Made by a program: the position numbers and the translations under genes. Positions 31,601 through 42,707 of a DNA stretch of 64,000 nt are shown here, in pieces (positions within the stretch are counted from its first letter, which is position 1; every line of letters begins with the position of its first letter). The notes beneath the pieces were generated by a model, which had not been told where the DNA came from, searched no databases, and saw only the letters and a program-made list of their open reading frames with translations. This DNA comes from Diadema setosum (taxonomy: Eukaryota > Echinodermata > Echinoidea > Diadematoida > Diadematidae). The stretch is taken from positions 14,817,885 through 14,881,884 of the forward strand of contig NC_092705.1 of the NCBI RefSeq assembly GCF_964275005.1. The letters are read 5' to 3'.

Positions 31601-34311
31601 ATAATCTCAGTGAATTATGATGAATTGAGATCTTTTTGGCACGTTTCAAGAAAGTTACATCAGTTTGAATGCAAGGAAACCATCAAAGTAGATCGTCGTA
31701 TTGGGCATAGACGATAATCGTAAGTATAGTCCTCAGCTTTGTCAAGTGATTTTTACTACAAATATTAGCTTGAAAACAAAAACAAGCAAGCAAACAAACA
31801 AACATACGTTTCGTTCGTCAGAAGACCAAAGGATGATTGCTCATATACGTAATTCAAAATTATTTGAATGAGTATGGAGCAATAATGAAAAGACTATACG
31901 CCTTTGATGGAAACGTGAATTTCAGTGACGTTCCACACACACTGCAAGTGGGGTGCATATTAAGCAAGTCACATGACTAGCAACTAGTTCAAGGGGCTTA
32001 TGAACCCAATATCACATTACGTACTGGAATGAAAGGGTTTTTTTTCTCATTCTCCCATATTCTGATTTTCTGATTGAAAATATATTCCTTTCGACGTGTA
32101 ATCTACGCTCTTTTAGTCAGTGATGTGTTCACGTTTATATGTATTTCCTTCCCTGTAAAAGCTTAAATTATTCATATTTTTGTGATGAATGGTATCTAAG
32201 GCATTCGAAATCGCTATTTACTGTGTGCTGCAATACGTACATATGCATGGACGCCTACAATAAAGATGTTGGCTTATTATTTGTGAAAAAAATGTGTGTT
32301 AGTAGACACTTTTTTGCAACCCATGTAGTATTTCTAGAAGCGACTATTTCTCTTCTCGAAAGATCATCAAAATATAACGTGAAAACGTGACAGACATTCC
32401 AACCTACATCGAAGAAGCGGGACATGTGTCACCCACGCTATGAGAATGATACAATTGCCCTGAAAATTTCAATCGTACTTGTTCAGATACGACGAGCCTT
32501 TTTGGACGTCCGAAGAGTTTGGGGTGCAGCTGATGTGGAGGGAGCCCTCTACGGAGATTTCGGAAAGGGACGAAGAGGCAGAGAAAGCGGTATTCTACCG
32601 CACACTGGTTGGATTCAACGCAGAGGAAAAGAACAGCGACATCTTGCTTGGCTGGACCTATGGCAAAGGGGCGGAGTTTATGGAGACACTTAGTGATGAA
32701 GAATTGGGCAAGGTATTATTATGACGTCATAACGTCGTTTGGGAAGCCAGTAGAAGACAGTATAAATTTCATTAAGTGACAGGTGACGTATGTCCATGGT
32801 TTGAGTAAAGTAACATTAAGTCGCTTGATAAGAAAAAAAAAAAAAAACAAAAAACCACAAAGTCCCGTTGCTGATGTTTCGATCAATACTGCATTTTTCT
32901 GGGGTTTTCTTCTGTTTGGATTTTGGTCAGCTCACAAACTTCACTCAATTTTGTGAGGACTTATCGTTAAGACTGAGCTTACCAAATTGAGACTCTCAAC
33001 TTTCATTGTTAATCTTTAAAAGTGTATTTGCATATGAAGCCAGTAAAAATATAAAAATCTTTATCGGATATCCCACATCCCATCTCATCCCCATTTTACC
33101 TACGGGAAAGGAAAGTTTTGGTCATCACATTAATCTAATCGTGAGATTCACAGGAACAAGTCAGAAGAAGAGTATGTAAGAAAGGCGGTGCATTCAGCTA
33201 GATTCTTTCGTTTGTATTTCAGCGCTGCACGTCACTTCTCAGGCAATTCCTTGGCGATCCTACCATTCCGGAACCCGCCTCGGTTATGTGCAGTCGTTGG
33301 CATAGCAACCGATATCAGCGCGGTTCATACGCGGCCTTTTTCTCGCCCCATTCGTCCTGTACAAATCACGACATCATGAATGCACCGGTGTATGGCTCGA
33401 GCACTGATGGAAAAGAGAAGGTAATGACGCCACCGTATTCCCGTTGTGACGTCAGACTGTGAAGATTGCGAAAAATGATAGCTCAAGAAGGATAGACCTT
33501 AAGGCGATGCTCTTGGGTTCCATTTCATAAAATATATAATACATATAGATTATAGGATAGCAACTCTTACTGGAATAGCAACTTCCCGTAGTAACAGCCA
33601 AGTCAATCAGAAAGCAGGATTCTTGTCATTACCATGACACTTGCCATTAATTGCAGGAAGAGTTACAATCAGAACTTTTTTTTTTAATTTCAATGAAATG
33701 GGCCTAGAGTCTTATGATTGTGATATATGCATTATTCTTATATTGTGTTAATTATAATCATGATGTCGGGCTTATGATAAAGTTTATCGTCATCATAATT
33801 AAAAAAAAAAAATGAGATGATAGTTGGCAGGCATACTTGACCAGTGCCTTGTTGGCTGGGGGAAAATACAAAACAAAGCAATCCATTGATGGTTAAAATG
33901 TGCAGTAAAATTCCATTCTCGGAATAACGTTTAACGCTTTGTCAAGTCCTCTTTACTTATCATTTCCAATGATCTAGATGCAATATTAAACCTATTTGCA
34001 CAGGGAGCGTTTCAATTCATCAATTTTGAAACTCTCGGCAGAGCTGTTTCATAATATTATGTAATGTTTTGCTGTGTTCTTTGTTTTTCGTAAAGAGAAG
34101 TGATAAAGTTCTTATCTTTTGAGACTCGAACCCGTGGCCTCTTCCTCGTCCAATGCAGGTTCCTATCCTATGCTTCGCTGGAGAGGCATTCCACAAAATC
34201 TTCTTCTCCACGACCCACGGGGCCTTTCTGTCAGGACGAGACCAAGCCCGAGCCCTGATAAAATACCTTTCTCGTCGCCATGGAAACACGTCCAAATGTT
34301 TGCTGAACTGA
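25462..34311 (+). CDS. Polyamine oxidase copy 2 (FAD amine oxidase family), six coding exons
   Basis: Coding exons join(25462-25621, 26358-26449, 30593-31299, 32487-32712, 33223-33420, 34159-34311) give 511 aa plus TGA, with all GT/AG junctions in phase. It shares the intron positions and phases 1,0,2,0,0 with copy 1, so the pair arose by tandem duplication. Motifs are GAGMAG (14-19), ELGANWLHG (59-67), HVIVT-like YVIVTSSVGFLKENL, NKIFL with K316, SRWHSNRYQRGSY and FAGEAFH (467-473, Phe where Thr is usual). The C-terminus SKCLLN is not a PTS1. The expected reaction is FAD-dependent oxidation of spermine or acetylpolyamines with H2O2 release; exact substrate unknown. Intron 2 has grown to 4.1 kb with several transposons. 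Confidence 0.93.
26358..26449 (+). CDS. Polyamine oxidase 2, coding exon 2
   Basis: This 92 nt exon encodes GERVVELGANWLHGTRGNP and KKHKLLS. The acceptor is TCTTTGTAG and the donor is TCG then GTAAGC. Its size and phase match copy 1. Confidence 0.93.
26505..26760 (+). repeat. GGGGCGGATCC-type element
   Basis: ACAGGGGCGGATCCATGAAT then TCCGTAAGGAGGGTGGGGCG opens a copy related to the element at 37503. The right limit may be CAGGTGCGCGCCCGGTGAGC at 26720. It lies in intron 2 of gene 2. Confidence 0.5.
27225..27560 (+). repeat. GGAGAC/GTCTCC-rich palindromic repeat
   Basis: More than ten GGAGAC or GTCTCC words recur, often next to CGTCG, GCGACC or TCGC. Starts AGGAGACTTCGCCACGAC and ends AACTAGTCTCCAGCC. 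It is much more CpG-rich than its surroundings and looks like a mobile palindrome, but I cannot fix the termini. Confidence 0.5.
27701..28517 (+). mobile_element. Large palindromic TIR element containing an interstitial telomere-like array
   Basis: AAGGCCCGGTCTCACTACCC then AAAAGTCGCGTAAACACATG on the left matches the reverse complement of TGCGTTTACGCGACTTTTGG then GCAGTGTGACCGGGC on the right, about 55 bp with few changes. The interior is rich in GCG/CGC words (TTCGCGAA, TTACGCG). It lies in intron 2 of gene 2 and carries the nested telomere-like block at 27860-28050. Confidence 0.75.
27860..28050 (+). repeat. Telomere-like TTAGGG array bounded by inverted repeats
   Basis: About 90 bp of TTAGGG and close variants (27926-28017: TTATGG, TTAGGA, TTTAGGG, ATAGGG) lie between AAAGACGGCACAGATTGGGG (27874) and CCCAATCTGTGCCGTCTAAA (28019). 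The inverted flanks show that the array sits inside a mobile palindrome rather than marking a chromosome end. Confidence 0.8.
28966..29047 (+). repeat. (GAAT)n/(AAAT)n array
   Basis: GAATGAAT units pass into AAATAAAT in intron 2 of gene 2. Confidence 0.9.
30010..30535 (+). mobile_element. Foldback miniature element, diverged copy in intron 2 of gene 2
   Basis: It matches 45718-46290 and 60531-61097: GATTGAGTGAAAGCAGCAAT, AGCTATGAATTTTGGGAGTT, GAAAATATGTTGAATTTTCT and TTCCTCAAACGTGCACTGAT. The ends are eroded. It stops about 60 bp before exon 3. Confidence 0.7.
30593..31299 (+). CDS. Polyamine oxidase 2, coding exon 3
   Basis: The 707 nt exon encodes residues 85-319, including CRMECMDLGSYDLHEV, GEEGYQGVISKLLEDIPE and FFDPPLPKDKL through NKIFL. 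The acceptor is a tandem CAGCAG (30590-30595), so the first Gln may be included or skipped by NAGNAG splicing. The donor is CTCAA then GTAAGT. Confidence 0.92.
31300..32486 (+). other. Intron 3 of gene 2
   Basis: An intron with (TTTG)n-like stretches at 31350-31405 and no recognised transposon. Included because it exceeds 1 kb. Confidence 0.7.
32487..32712 (+). CDS. Polyamine oxidase 2, coding exon 4
   Basis: The exon encodes YDEPFWTSEEFGVQLMW, VGFNAEEKNSDILLGW and FMETLSDEELGK (residues 320-395). METLSDEE is close to the mammalian acetylpolyamine oxidase sequence as I recall it. The acceptor is CTTGTTCAG and the donor AAG then GTATTA. Confidence 0.92.
33223..33420 (+). CDS. Polyamine oxidase 2, coding exon 5
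   Basis: This 198 nt phase-0 exon carries LLRQFLGDPTIPEP and SRWHSNRYQRGSY. The acceptor is TTTGTATTTCAG and the donor GAGAAG then GTAATG. More than half of its residues match the copy 1 exon by eye. Confidence 0.93.
34159..34311 (+). CDS. Polyamine oxidase 2, coding exon 6 and stop
   Basis: The exon encodes VPILCFAGEAFHKIFF, STTHGAFLSGRDQARALIKY and stops with TGA at 34309. The tail is about 20 aa shorter than in copy 1. The acceptor is CCAATGCAG. A long (TAC)n array begins about 115 bp after the stop with no AATAAA between, so it may lie in the 3' UTR. Confidence 0.92.
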   Translation, partial: VPILCFAGEAFHKIFFSTTHGAFLSGRDQARALIKYLSRRHGNTSKCLLN

Positions 34312-34426
34312 GACATCTATAGGCCTACTCGTAATAATGGTGATATATAGCACTGCTGTACCGTTTCTCCTTTATAGTATCATACAACTATTACTGCATC
34401 TACATCTACTTCTACTATTCTGCTTC

Positions 34427-34476
34427 AGATATTACTACTACTACTACTACTGCCGCCGCCGCTGCTGCTGCTGCTG

Positions 34477-34521
<45 letters not shown>

Positions 34522-34693
34522 GTATTACAACAACAACAACAACAACAACAGCAACAGCAACAACTACGTGTACTACTACTACTATACTGCTGCTACTACT
34601 ACTACTACTACTACTACATACTATTACTGTTACTACTACTACTACTACTGCATACTACTCTTACTATTACTGCTATACTAATTCTACTACTAT

Positions 34694-34737
<44 letters not shown>

Positions 34738-34738
34738 T

Positions 34739-34800
<62 letters not shown>

Positions 34801-34802
34801 TA
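34427..34802 (+). repeat. (TAC)n trinucleotide array after gene 2
   Basis: About 375 bp of mostly CTA/TAC with inserts of GCC/GCT and CAA. It begins about 115 bp after the gene 2 stop and may be transcribed in the 3' UTR. The polyserine frame on the other strand is a shadow. Confidence 0.95.
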
Positions 34803-34829
34803 CATTACTTTTATACTACAACTACTACA

Positions 34830-37017
34830 GGTTATTCCTGCGCATATGACAATGAGAAAACGTTAATACGTGTATTTTCCCAAATTATAATGCCGCACTG
34901 ATAATTAATGAAAATGTCTTAGAAGGAGGTATACGAATTCCAGCATTCCTCATATTGTTTTAAAACATTCCGTAATCTTGCGTCCGATATAGGCGAATCA
35001 TTATCATCACCTAATACTGCAAGAGCTTGCTAATGTGACATGGCTTACAAGGCCTGAATATGTATTTGGTTTTATTCAGCCTTGTTTTGATTTTACCTGT
35101 ACTTACGACTGATTTCACACTGTGCATGTATATGTAAATTGTTTTGTGTAGTCGGGGAAAAGGGGGGGGGGGGGTCTGATAAAATGTTAATGGATGTATG
35201 TGAATTATTTTGTTTTCATTGATGAGGAAGCACTACCTTGTCATCGAGAACGAGATCAAGCGTTAATTGTGTCACGAACCTGAAGTGAAAGCTAATGGTG
35301 GCTTGGTAGCGGAAAAGTATAACATTTCTGCAGCAGTTTACATACGGAAAGTGGCAGTATAATTTTGACTCTTTTTATGTTACAAGTCAGTGCAGTATCG
35401 ATAAGCTGGCCGTTGCTATATATGGTTGTTGTTTTTGCACTATAATGGATAAACTGACAAGCTCTGCTATAGGATGAGGTGGGAGGATCTCATTTGAGGA
35501 TGGCAACGCCTTTCTTTATTTTAGAGAGACTATATACATAACAATGAATCAGGGAAGCCTACGACACTATTTTAGAAAGAATCACTAAACACGCACCACT
35601 GTGACTGTGACTCCTGAAACCGTTAGTTTTCTCATTATTATGGACCAGGGTTTAAGCCGAACCCCACCCCTTGCGAATTTCAGAAGTGATGTGAAAACAA
35701 GCTGGTCCACTTAGAAAGCAAATCTGTTATTTCTTTGATACTTTTTCCGTAATTGTTAGCGCATGTCTGTGCAGTAATGAATTATTTTATTTTGCGAGAT
35801 CTTCGGCACTCTGTATTAACTGAAAGAAACGCCCTCTATATGGGATAAAAATGTAGTCATCGCATGACAGCCTTCATGAGATCTCATTATCCGTTAATGA
35901 GGTCAGTTTGAAAGGTTCCGAAACACTATTACTTGAGTCATTACTGAAAGCGTTTACTTCCACGGTCTTGTTTCTGGTTATTATTTTATACTTACGATGT
36001 GTATTCAGTGGCCTGTATATTACTCCAGTATAATTTGCGACTCGCGGACCAAAGATTCGTCTGCTTTAGGAAAATAGTATCGGAAAAAGCCACGAATACG
36101 ATGTAAATCAAGACGATTTCATGAAAAATCAATGTAATGTTATAGAAAATGAGAAGAACGTTTGAAATTTGCTTCGCTATGCGTTCGATCCACCCACCTA
36201 ACTCAAGAAAGACAGTCATGATATTGCGTTATCATTAATGTCTATCAAACTATCAACTCAAGTAGACCTGTTGCCAACCGTTCCTTGAAAGTCTAATGTC
36301 TTTAAAGGAGAATTTTATATGCATAATTTTCTTCTGTTAATGCCAAAGACCCTCATTGGATACTGTATAATATTTGTTTGTAGAGTAAATGTGAAAGTTG
36401 AATTGACAGCGAGAGATGTTTTTATTCATGTAGGCATATAACTTCATAAGTACGTTTATCATCAAATGTAGAAAGTGTGATATGCAATTTGGCAAAGTGT
36501 AATGTAAGTTTTATGAAAGGATGCAAACAATCATATTTCTTTTTATCAAAATAATGTGAAAGACGTTTCCTTGCGTAAACAGCGTGGATTTCTCTTTCTT
36601 TTTTTTTTCTAATAAAAAAAAAATACTAACGCTATATACTTCTTGTTATTTGAAGATTAAAGAGAGTGCCCTAATGAAAGATCCTTAGGGTATTAACCAA
36701 GTCATTGCTGTACCGCAGCATGCCAATTGAAAATAGCTCTCTTCGAGTTCGGGAAGCTGCTGTGGCTGAGCAGTAAAAGGTCGTATATCCCTTTTGCAAA
36801 CGTTACAAAATTTTGCATGACTAAAGAATACTTAGTAATGTCTACCAACATTGTGAATGAAATCTTACGGTACATGTACATCTCAGAGTTTGTTTGTTTG
36901 TTTGTTTGTTTGTTTTTTTAAGAGAGATTGAAACCAGCTCCACAATACTAGAAAATACGCTTCCCTCTTGTACCGAGACTAATGAGGTTTTTTTTTTTTA
37001 ATAGTCGTAAGAAATCA
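34830..37017. other. Noncoding, nothing recognised
   Basis: AT-rich sequence downstream of gene 2. A G-run lies at 35162-35174 and a (TTTG)n stretch at 36890-36912. Confidence 0.4.
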
Positions 37018-37207
37018 ACACTCTAAGAAAAATAGGTTCAATTTTGCACCGTTACGGATGCAGCTTTGCTGCACCTTTCAGACCAGTGTCACAATAGGAG
37101 CACTTCAAGGTGCAAAACGTCTGATCTGAAAGATGCAAAGTTGCATCCGTAAAGGTTCTTCCAGTGTGAAACTGGTAAAAAGGTGCAAATGTGAACCTAT
37201 TTGTCTT
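37018..37207 (+). mobile_element. 190 bp palindromic miniature element
   Basis: ACACTCTAAGAAAAATAGGT then TCAATTTTGCACC on the left pairs with GGTGCAAATGTGAACCTATT then TGTCTTGTACAGTG on the right. The inner part also pairs (GGATGCAGCTTTGC / GCAAAGTTGCATCC). Confidence 0.75.
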
Positions 37208-37502
37208 GTACAGTGCAAGTGAGATCCTGCTGAAGTGGTCAAACACATACGTGCACACGCACACACTCATACACACACACACACACACACACACAATGGC
37301 TAAAAACTGCAATTATCTTCAGGATTGAATTAAGAAGGCAGATTCCAATAAAGAAGAAGAATGTATGTACGCCCATGACTTTTTTATCATGGCTACTACT
37401 AAAACACTGATCAATTCAGTGCTTATTTACGTCGATGTAGGGCAATTTGTCAATCAGTTGCAAAAAAAAAAAGAAGAAGAAGTTGGTGAATAGGTCAGTA
37501 GC

Positions 37503-37666
37503 AGTGACGGATCCAGAGGGGGCGCAACCGGCGCGCACGCCTACCCCCCTTTATTTTTCGTTAAAAACAAAAGAAATAAAAAGAAAAAAATGAAACCCGG
37601 AAGTGGCACCAAAAATATTAGTTGCGCCCCCCCCCCCCTTTACCGAATTCCAGAATCCGCCCCTGA
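37503..37666 (+). mobile_element. 164 bp GGATCC-type miniature element with 5 bp duplication
   Basis: CAGTGACGGATCCAGAGGGG and the reverse-complementary end GAATCCGCCCCTG are flanked by AGTAG on both sides (37498-37502 and 37667-37671). GGTGGCGCAACC-type arms and a poly-C run lie inside. Partial relatives occur at 22143-22185, 26509-26570 and 44197-44235. Confidence 0.7.
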
Positions 37667-37669
37667 GTA

Positions 37670-39200
37670 GTTATGTTGAGTATATGAATTTGCGTCAAGA
37701 AGGCAGTTGACAAAGTTTGATACACAGTTTTGGTTGTGTTGGTTGGACATATATACCAGCCCTATACCTGAAAGTAAAAAAGGTATGATAGGCACACGAT
37801 ATGTATAGTTTGGTTTGTGGAAAATACCCGATGCTGAATGCGCGAAACTGATATACCACATGGGATTTGAGCCGGAGGTAAAAAGAATTATAATGCACGC
37901 CTTTATCTCTGATCCAGTCAGAATGCAAGATGTGCACGAATTTTCTTACCCATTTTCGAATACTTCTAATGTACTTTGATAACAAAATATATTTGTCAAT
38001 ATTGATGAAGTTACACAATGATAGCTTACGGCATTTATTCATTTTTTTTTTATTTCTTAGTAATGATATAATGTCCTTAGCAATATGTGTTGCCCATGAA
38101 GTGTTATGATAAAAGATTGAGAATCCCGTTACTCGATCTTGTACTATTACTTTTGTTAAACAATATTGTGCAGTTAAACAAGAAATGTCTTAACAATGTT
38201 GCTTATTATACAGCGTAGTTGATTTCCAATCGGAAGAAAACATTGGTTAATTGCTGTTTTACGTGATGTAATCACGAGTTTAAACGAAAAACAAAAACAA
38301 AAACAAATCACATAAACTTGCATAACGCTGCATGAGTTTTGATTTGCGTATACATAACTAGCTTACATGGTCCGCTATAACTACACCTTGGTAATTGGAA
38401 CATTCCTAAATTTCAGAAAAGAACATGATTTATTGAATTTAGTATACTCCTATTTTTGTAAACATCAATTAATGGTTGTGAAATATAGCAGATCAATAGA
38501 AATCCCTTTTGTGGCTATTTTGTTGTGTATTATTGTCGCACTTGCAGGTTGACTGGTGTGGATACGCCTCGAGTGTTATTAATTGTTTATGTGATTTTGT
38601 CCAGCATGAAAATGTGATTTATTTTGATGAATGGATAGCTTTCATTTCACATACGCAAACAAGCATGCATGGTGTATTTATTACGATAATGTACAAGCGC
38701 CTTATTTATTCCTGTGTTGTTAAATGTTTTAGTAAATGCGTTATAAGTGATGAGTGTGTGTGTCTGCCTGTACCTCTCTGTCTTTCTGTATGTATGTCTT
38801 TCTTAAGCCTACGTATATTCATCTGTTATATTGTCATCGTTTTTTAACCATTGGATCGACGTGGGAAACATGTATTGTAAGATGTACCTTTGCTGTCACC
38901 ATAGGAGACGGTTTATCATACCGGCACTGCACCTCCGAAGTCATTTACTATAGTTATAAGCAGTAACTGTTCATTTTGAATGCTACCAGCAGCTGCTATT
39001 TTCCACATAAATGACCTTTCACACCCTTTCAGTTATACACCAAAGCACTTTGTGTCGTTCAGCAGGAAAATGATGTGTCTTTCTTTCAGACAATGTTGTC
39101 TTGAAAAGGTCTTGAACACAGGGTCAAATCTGCAAATCGACAATTAGTATGCAAACTACTCATGGTACAGTATTGGTGGAGGCGAGGGTTGGGCTTTTAA
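37670..39200. other. Noncoding, nothing recognised
   Basis: Several open frames of 60-115 codons occur on both strands but have no recognisable motif or splice context. Confidence 0.4.
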
Positions 39201-39204
39201 CTTT

Positions 39205-39535
39205 TTGCGAGATACCAAGAAAACACTTATATGAAATACATTGTAGTACAGAACATACCATTCTTAGACATTTTTTATGAAAATCGATTTTGGAATGACG
39301 GAGACAACCAAAAACAAAGTAAAATAAAGCGATCACAAATAAAAGGTGGGTACCACCTTTTATGCAGATGGCTCTGCTTTACAGATATCTCAGCCATTTC
39401 AAAAGCAATCTTCATCACGTTGAATTCCTCTTGAAATTTATACATGAACTTTCATATTTCATTGGAGGTTTTTTATTATCTCACCCCAAAATGTTAGAAA
39501 CCTGAAGTTAGGTCATAACCAAAACTATCAGTTCA
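39205..39535 (-). mobile_element. Foldback element, copy B (reverse orientation)
   Basis: TTATCTCACCCCAAAATGTT then AGAAACCTGAAGTTAGGTC is the reverse complement of the left part of copy A at 22985. The central arms GAAAATCGATTTTGGAATGA and GATATCTCAGCCATTTCAAA also correspond. Confidence 0.7.
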
Positions 39536-39839
39536 AAAGCATCACAGTGAAATGCGAGTACCAGTGTTTTTCTTATACCCTGTACAGGGCGAACAAGATT
39601 TATCTTCAAACACTATTTTGTGCCTAAAACAAGATAATGTGTGATTCTTTTCTGTGAGTTCAATTTCAGTAACATGTGAATTACAAACAATTAGGCCTTG
39701 TATGTTTATATTATCCTTTCTCTTACTATGAACACGTTTTCATCATAAATCCGCCTCGATGTGAAGTTTTTCGATTTTTCAGTTCTTTTTTCACCCCACT
39801 CTCCTCCACAAAGCGTACTTTTTTCTGCAATGGAGCCGA

Positions 39840-39860
39840 TTATTGTTATTGTTATTATTA

Positions 39861-39900
<40 letters not shown>

Positions 39901-39940
39901 TATTATTATTATCATTATTGTTATTATTATCATTATATGA
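39840..39940 (+). repeat. (TTA)n array
   Basis: ATTATT units with a few ATC and GTT variants over 100 bp. Confidence 0.95.
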
Positions 39941-40654
39941 TGTACTACTATTATTGTTGTTATTCTTGTTATTACGATGTATCAGTATTACTATTGATAG
40001 GGCTCGAAGAGGGCGCTCTTCAAAACCTTGTCATTTATTATTACTAGTACTTGGTAGTTCCTCCAAGCTTTTAATAGCTTTGGAACGGAACCAGCCTCAC
40101 TTCACATCATGTAGCCAAACGGAGAAAACAAGCAAACCAAATTAAACAACAAATAAACAAACAAACAAATAAAAATAGCAACACAACAACAATAGCAACA
40201 ACAAACCCACATTAACAAAACCAAGCCTTGTGTATTTCAAGTAAAACATGGCATCAGGCAAAGGAAGGAAGGATATTTCTTTATTATACCATGTTGTTGC
40301 AACAGTCGGATACTCATGCTCGACATGCGGTCAGTGAAACTTTTATATTTATGATATCGCCAAGCAGTTCCGTACGTGGTGAAGTTCATGACTGTTAGTC
40401 ACACACGTTTTTTCCTTCAAGTAAAATTACAAGTACTGTCGTAATGTTTGAAATCGAAATTATGGGCAGTTAGCATTAAAACGTGAATGATGCAACGTTT
40501 CAAAGTTTCGTCGAAGACGATTACATCATGATTATCTATATCTTCCTCAGTGAAGCATGCAAGTAAGTAAGCAAGTATCTAAATATATAAACATAACCAC
40601 GCACACTATTTGTTTGTTTTTTGGTTTTTTTTTCCGTGCCTGGCTCGTATGTGC

Positions 40655-41144
40655 ACTGCAAAACGGATCGGTGTCTTAACACCACTGGTGTTAAATCTGT
40701 CACAACTGTGATTCCGGACCACAGCGATCGGTGTAGAAAATACGTTGTGATGGTGTCGAAAAGTGTTCACCTGGCACTTTGTGGTGTTAATTTGACACTG
40801 TAGCTGGTGAAACGTTTGACACCTGCGCGCTGGTTTTAATTCAACAAAGACACTATCAATGGTGTTGAATTGACATTGCTGCATGGTGTTGATGTTGATG
40901 GTATACACTCGCCCACTGTGAAGAGGAGACCACATCAGCCTCTGAAGTGATACTGTGGTGTAAATGTATTAAAAAATCAAGTTCTTTATCGGGAAGTTTA
41001 AATCAACGAGAAGAACATGAAATGATTATATCACCTATCAAATAATAATTATAATAATAATGATGATGATGATAATAATAATAATGACAGATAGTAATAG
41101 TAGTAGTAGTAGTAGTAGAAGTAGTAGTAGTAGTACTAGTAGTA

Positions 41145-41178
<34 letters not shown>

Positions 41179-41317
41179 TAATAATAATAATAACAATAAT
41201 AAAAATAACTTTGTATTTTGAAGTGACACCCGTGTGTGGTAGTGCAACACCACATCGCATGAGGACCAGAAATCTAACACCAGTTAATTCGGTCTTTCAT
41301 ATGACTTTTTACAGTGT
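40655..41317 (-). mobile_element. Miniature palindromic element with GTGTTA/TAACAC motifs, copy B
   Basis: Ends GCACTGCAAAACGGATCGGT and CTTTTTACAGTGT. In the opposite orientation the interior matches copy A (AAGTTCTTTATCGGGAAGTT, CGAGAAGAACA, TCACCTATCAAA, TTTTGAAGTGACACCC). A mixed (TAA)n/(TAG)n array (41035-41210) occupies the same internal site as the (TC)n stub of copy A. Confidence 0.75.
41035..41210 (+). repeat. (TAA)n/(TAG)n array in a miniature element
   Basis: Mixed TAA, TGA and TAG triplets at one internal site of the element at 40655-41317. Confidence 0.9.
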
Positions 41318-41319
41318 GT

Positions 41320-42598
41320 TAAAGATGTTTCCATGTCTTCATAATAAAAAATTTTCATATACATGATGTGTAATAAAAAGTTAAAGTTTTTCACGAACAC
41401 AGTGACAACATTTTTCCAGCTCAAGTTACTAATGTGAGCGTAATCTAACGAACATTATGAACATAACAATATTACAGAGGCGGTATATGGTATCCATGAT
41501 ATCCGTAGATGGAGTGTCGGCTGTGGTATATTGTAACACTCTTGTTTTACCAATATTTCTATGTTCATGACAAATCACCACTTCCGATCATTTTCACTCA
41601 TTCTCAATTTCGCGGTCAAATTTCCTTCATGATTTTGCTCTTTCATCTTTCAAGAGATAAAAAAAAAAAGAATGAGTGATATAAAATTTATAAAGTGAAG
41701 AATAAGAAAAGATTTCATCCATGTTTGGCGCTGTAAACAAAATACGAAGCCGTAGACATGAAACCAAAGTGTGCTTAAATATATTCGGTCATCATAGCAC
41801 TTCATAATTTGCATAAAAAATATTAAGGCATGATAATATATGCCAGAGCATCTGAAATACGATCAATTGTATCAATGGCAGCAATGCTCAACGTTTCACA
41901 AATTACAAAAGTTTTATAGGTGTCTGGATGTTGACAGTGATAATTCAAAAGTTTAAGTGCTTTCAATATCAATTTTAACAATTTTGTTTTTAATTGTCTA
42001 CAAAAAAAAAAATATTTTTGTCTCATCATCAAAGTTAACGCTTCATGTATTAACAGTGTAAGATTGTAAAATTTGCTGATTCTTGAATAGTTGTAAAAAA
42101 ACCGGAACATCAAATCTTGTTTGCTTTTAAAATCTAGAAATATTGTTCAACAGCTCCGACCATCCATTAATTCTTGATTTGTTATCGTCCTCAACCTTTT
42201 CATCTTCACACTAAGTACATTGTACTGGTAATTAGTTTCTTTCTTTCTCTCTCTCTCTCTCTATCTCTCCTCACTTCTCTACTGCACGAAAGCTACTTAG
42301 TGTAAGGGATTTTTATCTATAGCGTGTTTATTTACAGAAGGGTTAGGTTTCCTTGTCTTAGTTCGTTTCGAAATCCTATTTCGTAATTATTTATGTGTAA
42401 CAGTATGCTCAATCATGTGATTTGTTGTATTACGTGTATAGGAGAAATGCGTCCTACAAGCATTGATTTTTAGCATTTCTTCCCATTTCCAGCTTTTCCT
42501 TATACAATGTAGGCCTACTCAAATTATTTTGCTTAAAAGCTTATAAAAGTCGTTTATTGTACATTGTTATATGATTTATGCATTCAACTTTTGTTTAA

Positions 42599-42599
<1 letters not shown>
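41320..42599. other. Noncoding, nothing recognised
   Basis: AT-rich sequence with a (TC)n stretch near 42240-42265. No gene seen. Confidence 0.4.
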
Positions 42600-42644
<45 letters not shown>

Positions 42645-42647
42645 TAT

Positions 42648-42706
<59 letters not shown>
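42600..42706. repeat. (AT)n array
   Basis: About 105 bp of AT with one ATCATATC break, just upstream of the tiny palindrome at 42887 and the Helitron-like repeat. Confidence 0.95.

Positions 42707-42707
<1 letters not shown>

Noticed and set aside
34614-34805. Polyserine frame on the minus strand and tyrosine-rich frame on the plus strand
   Set aside because: Pure product of the (TAC)n array.
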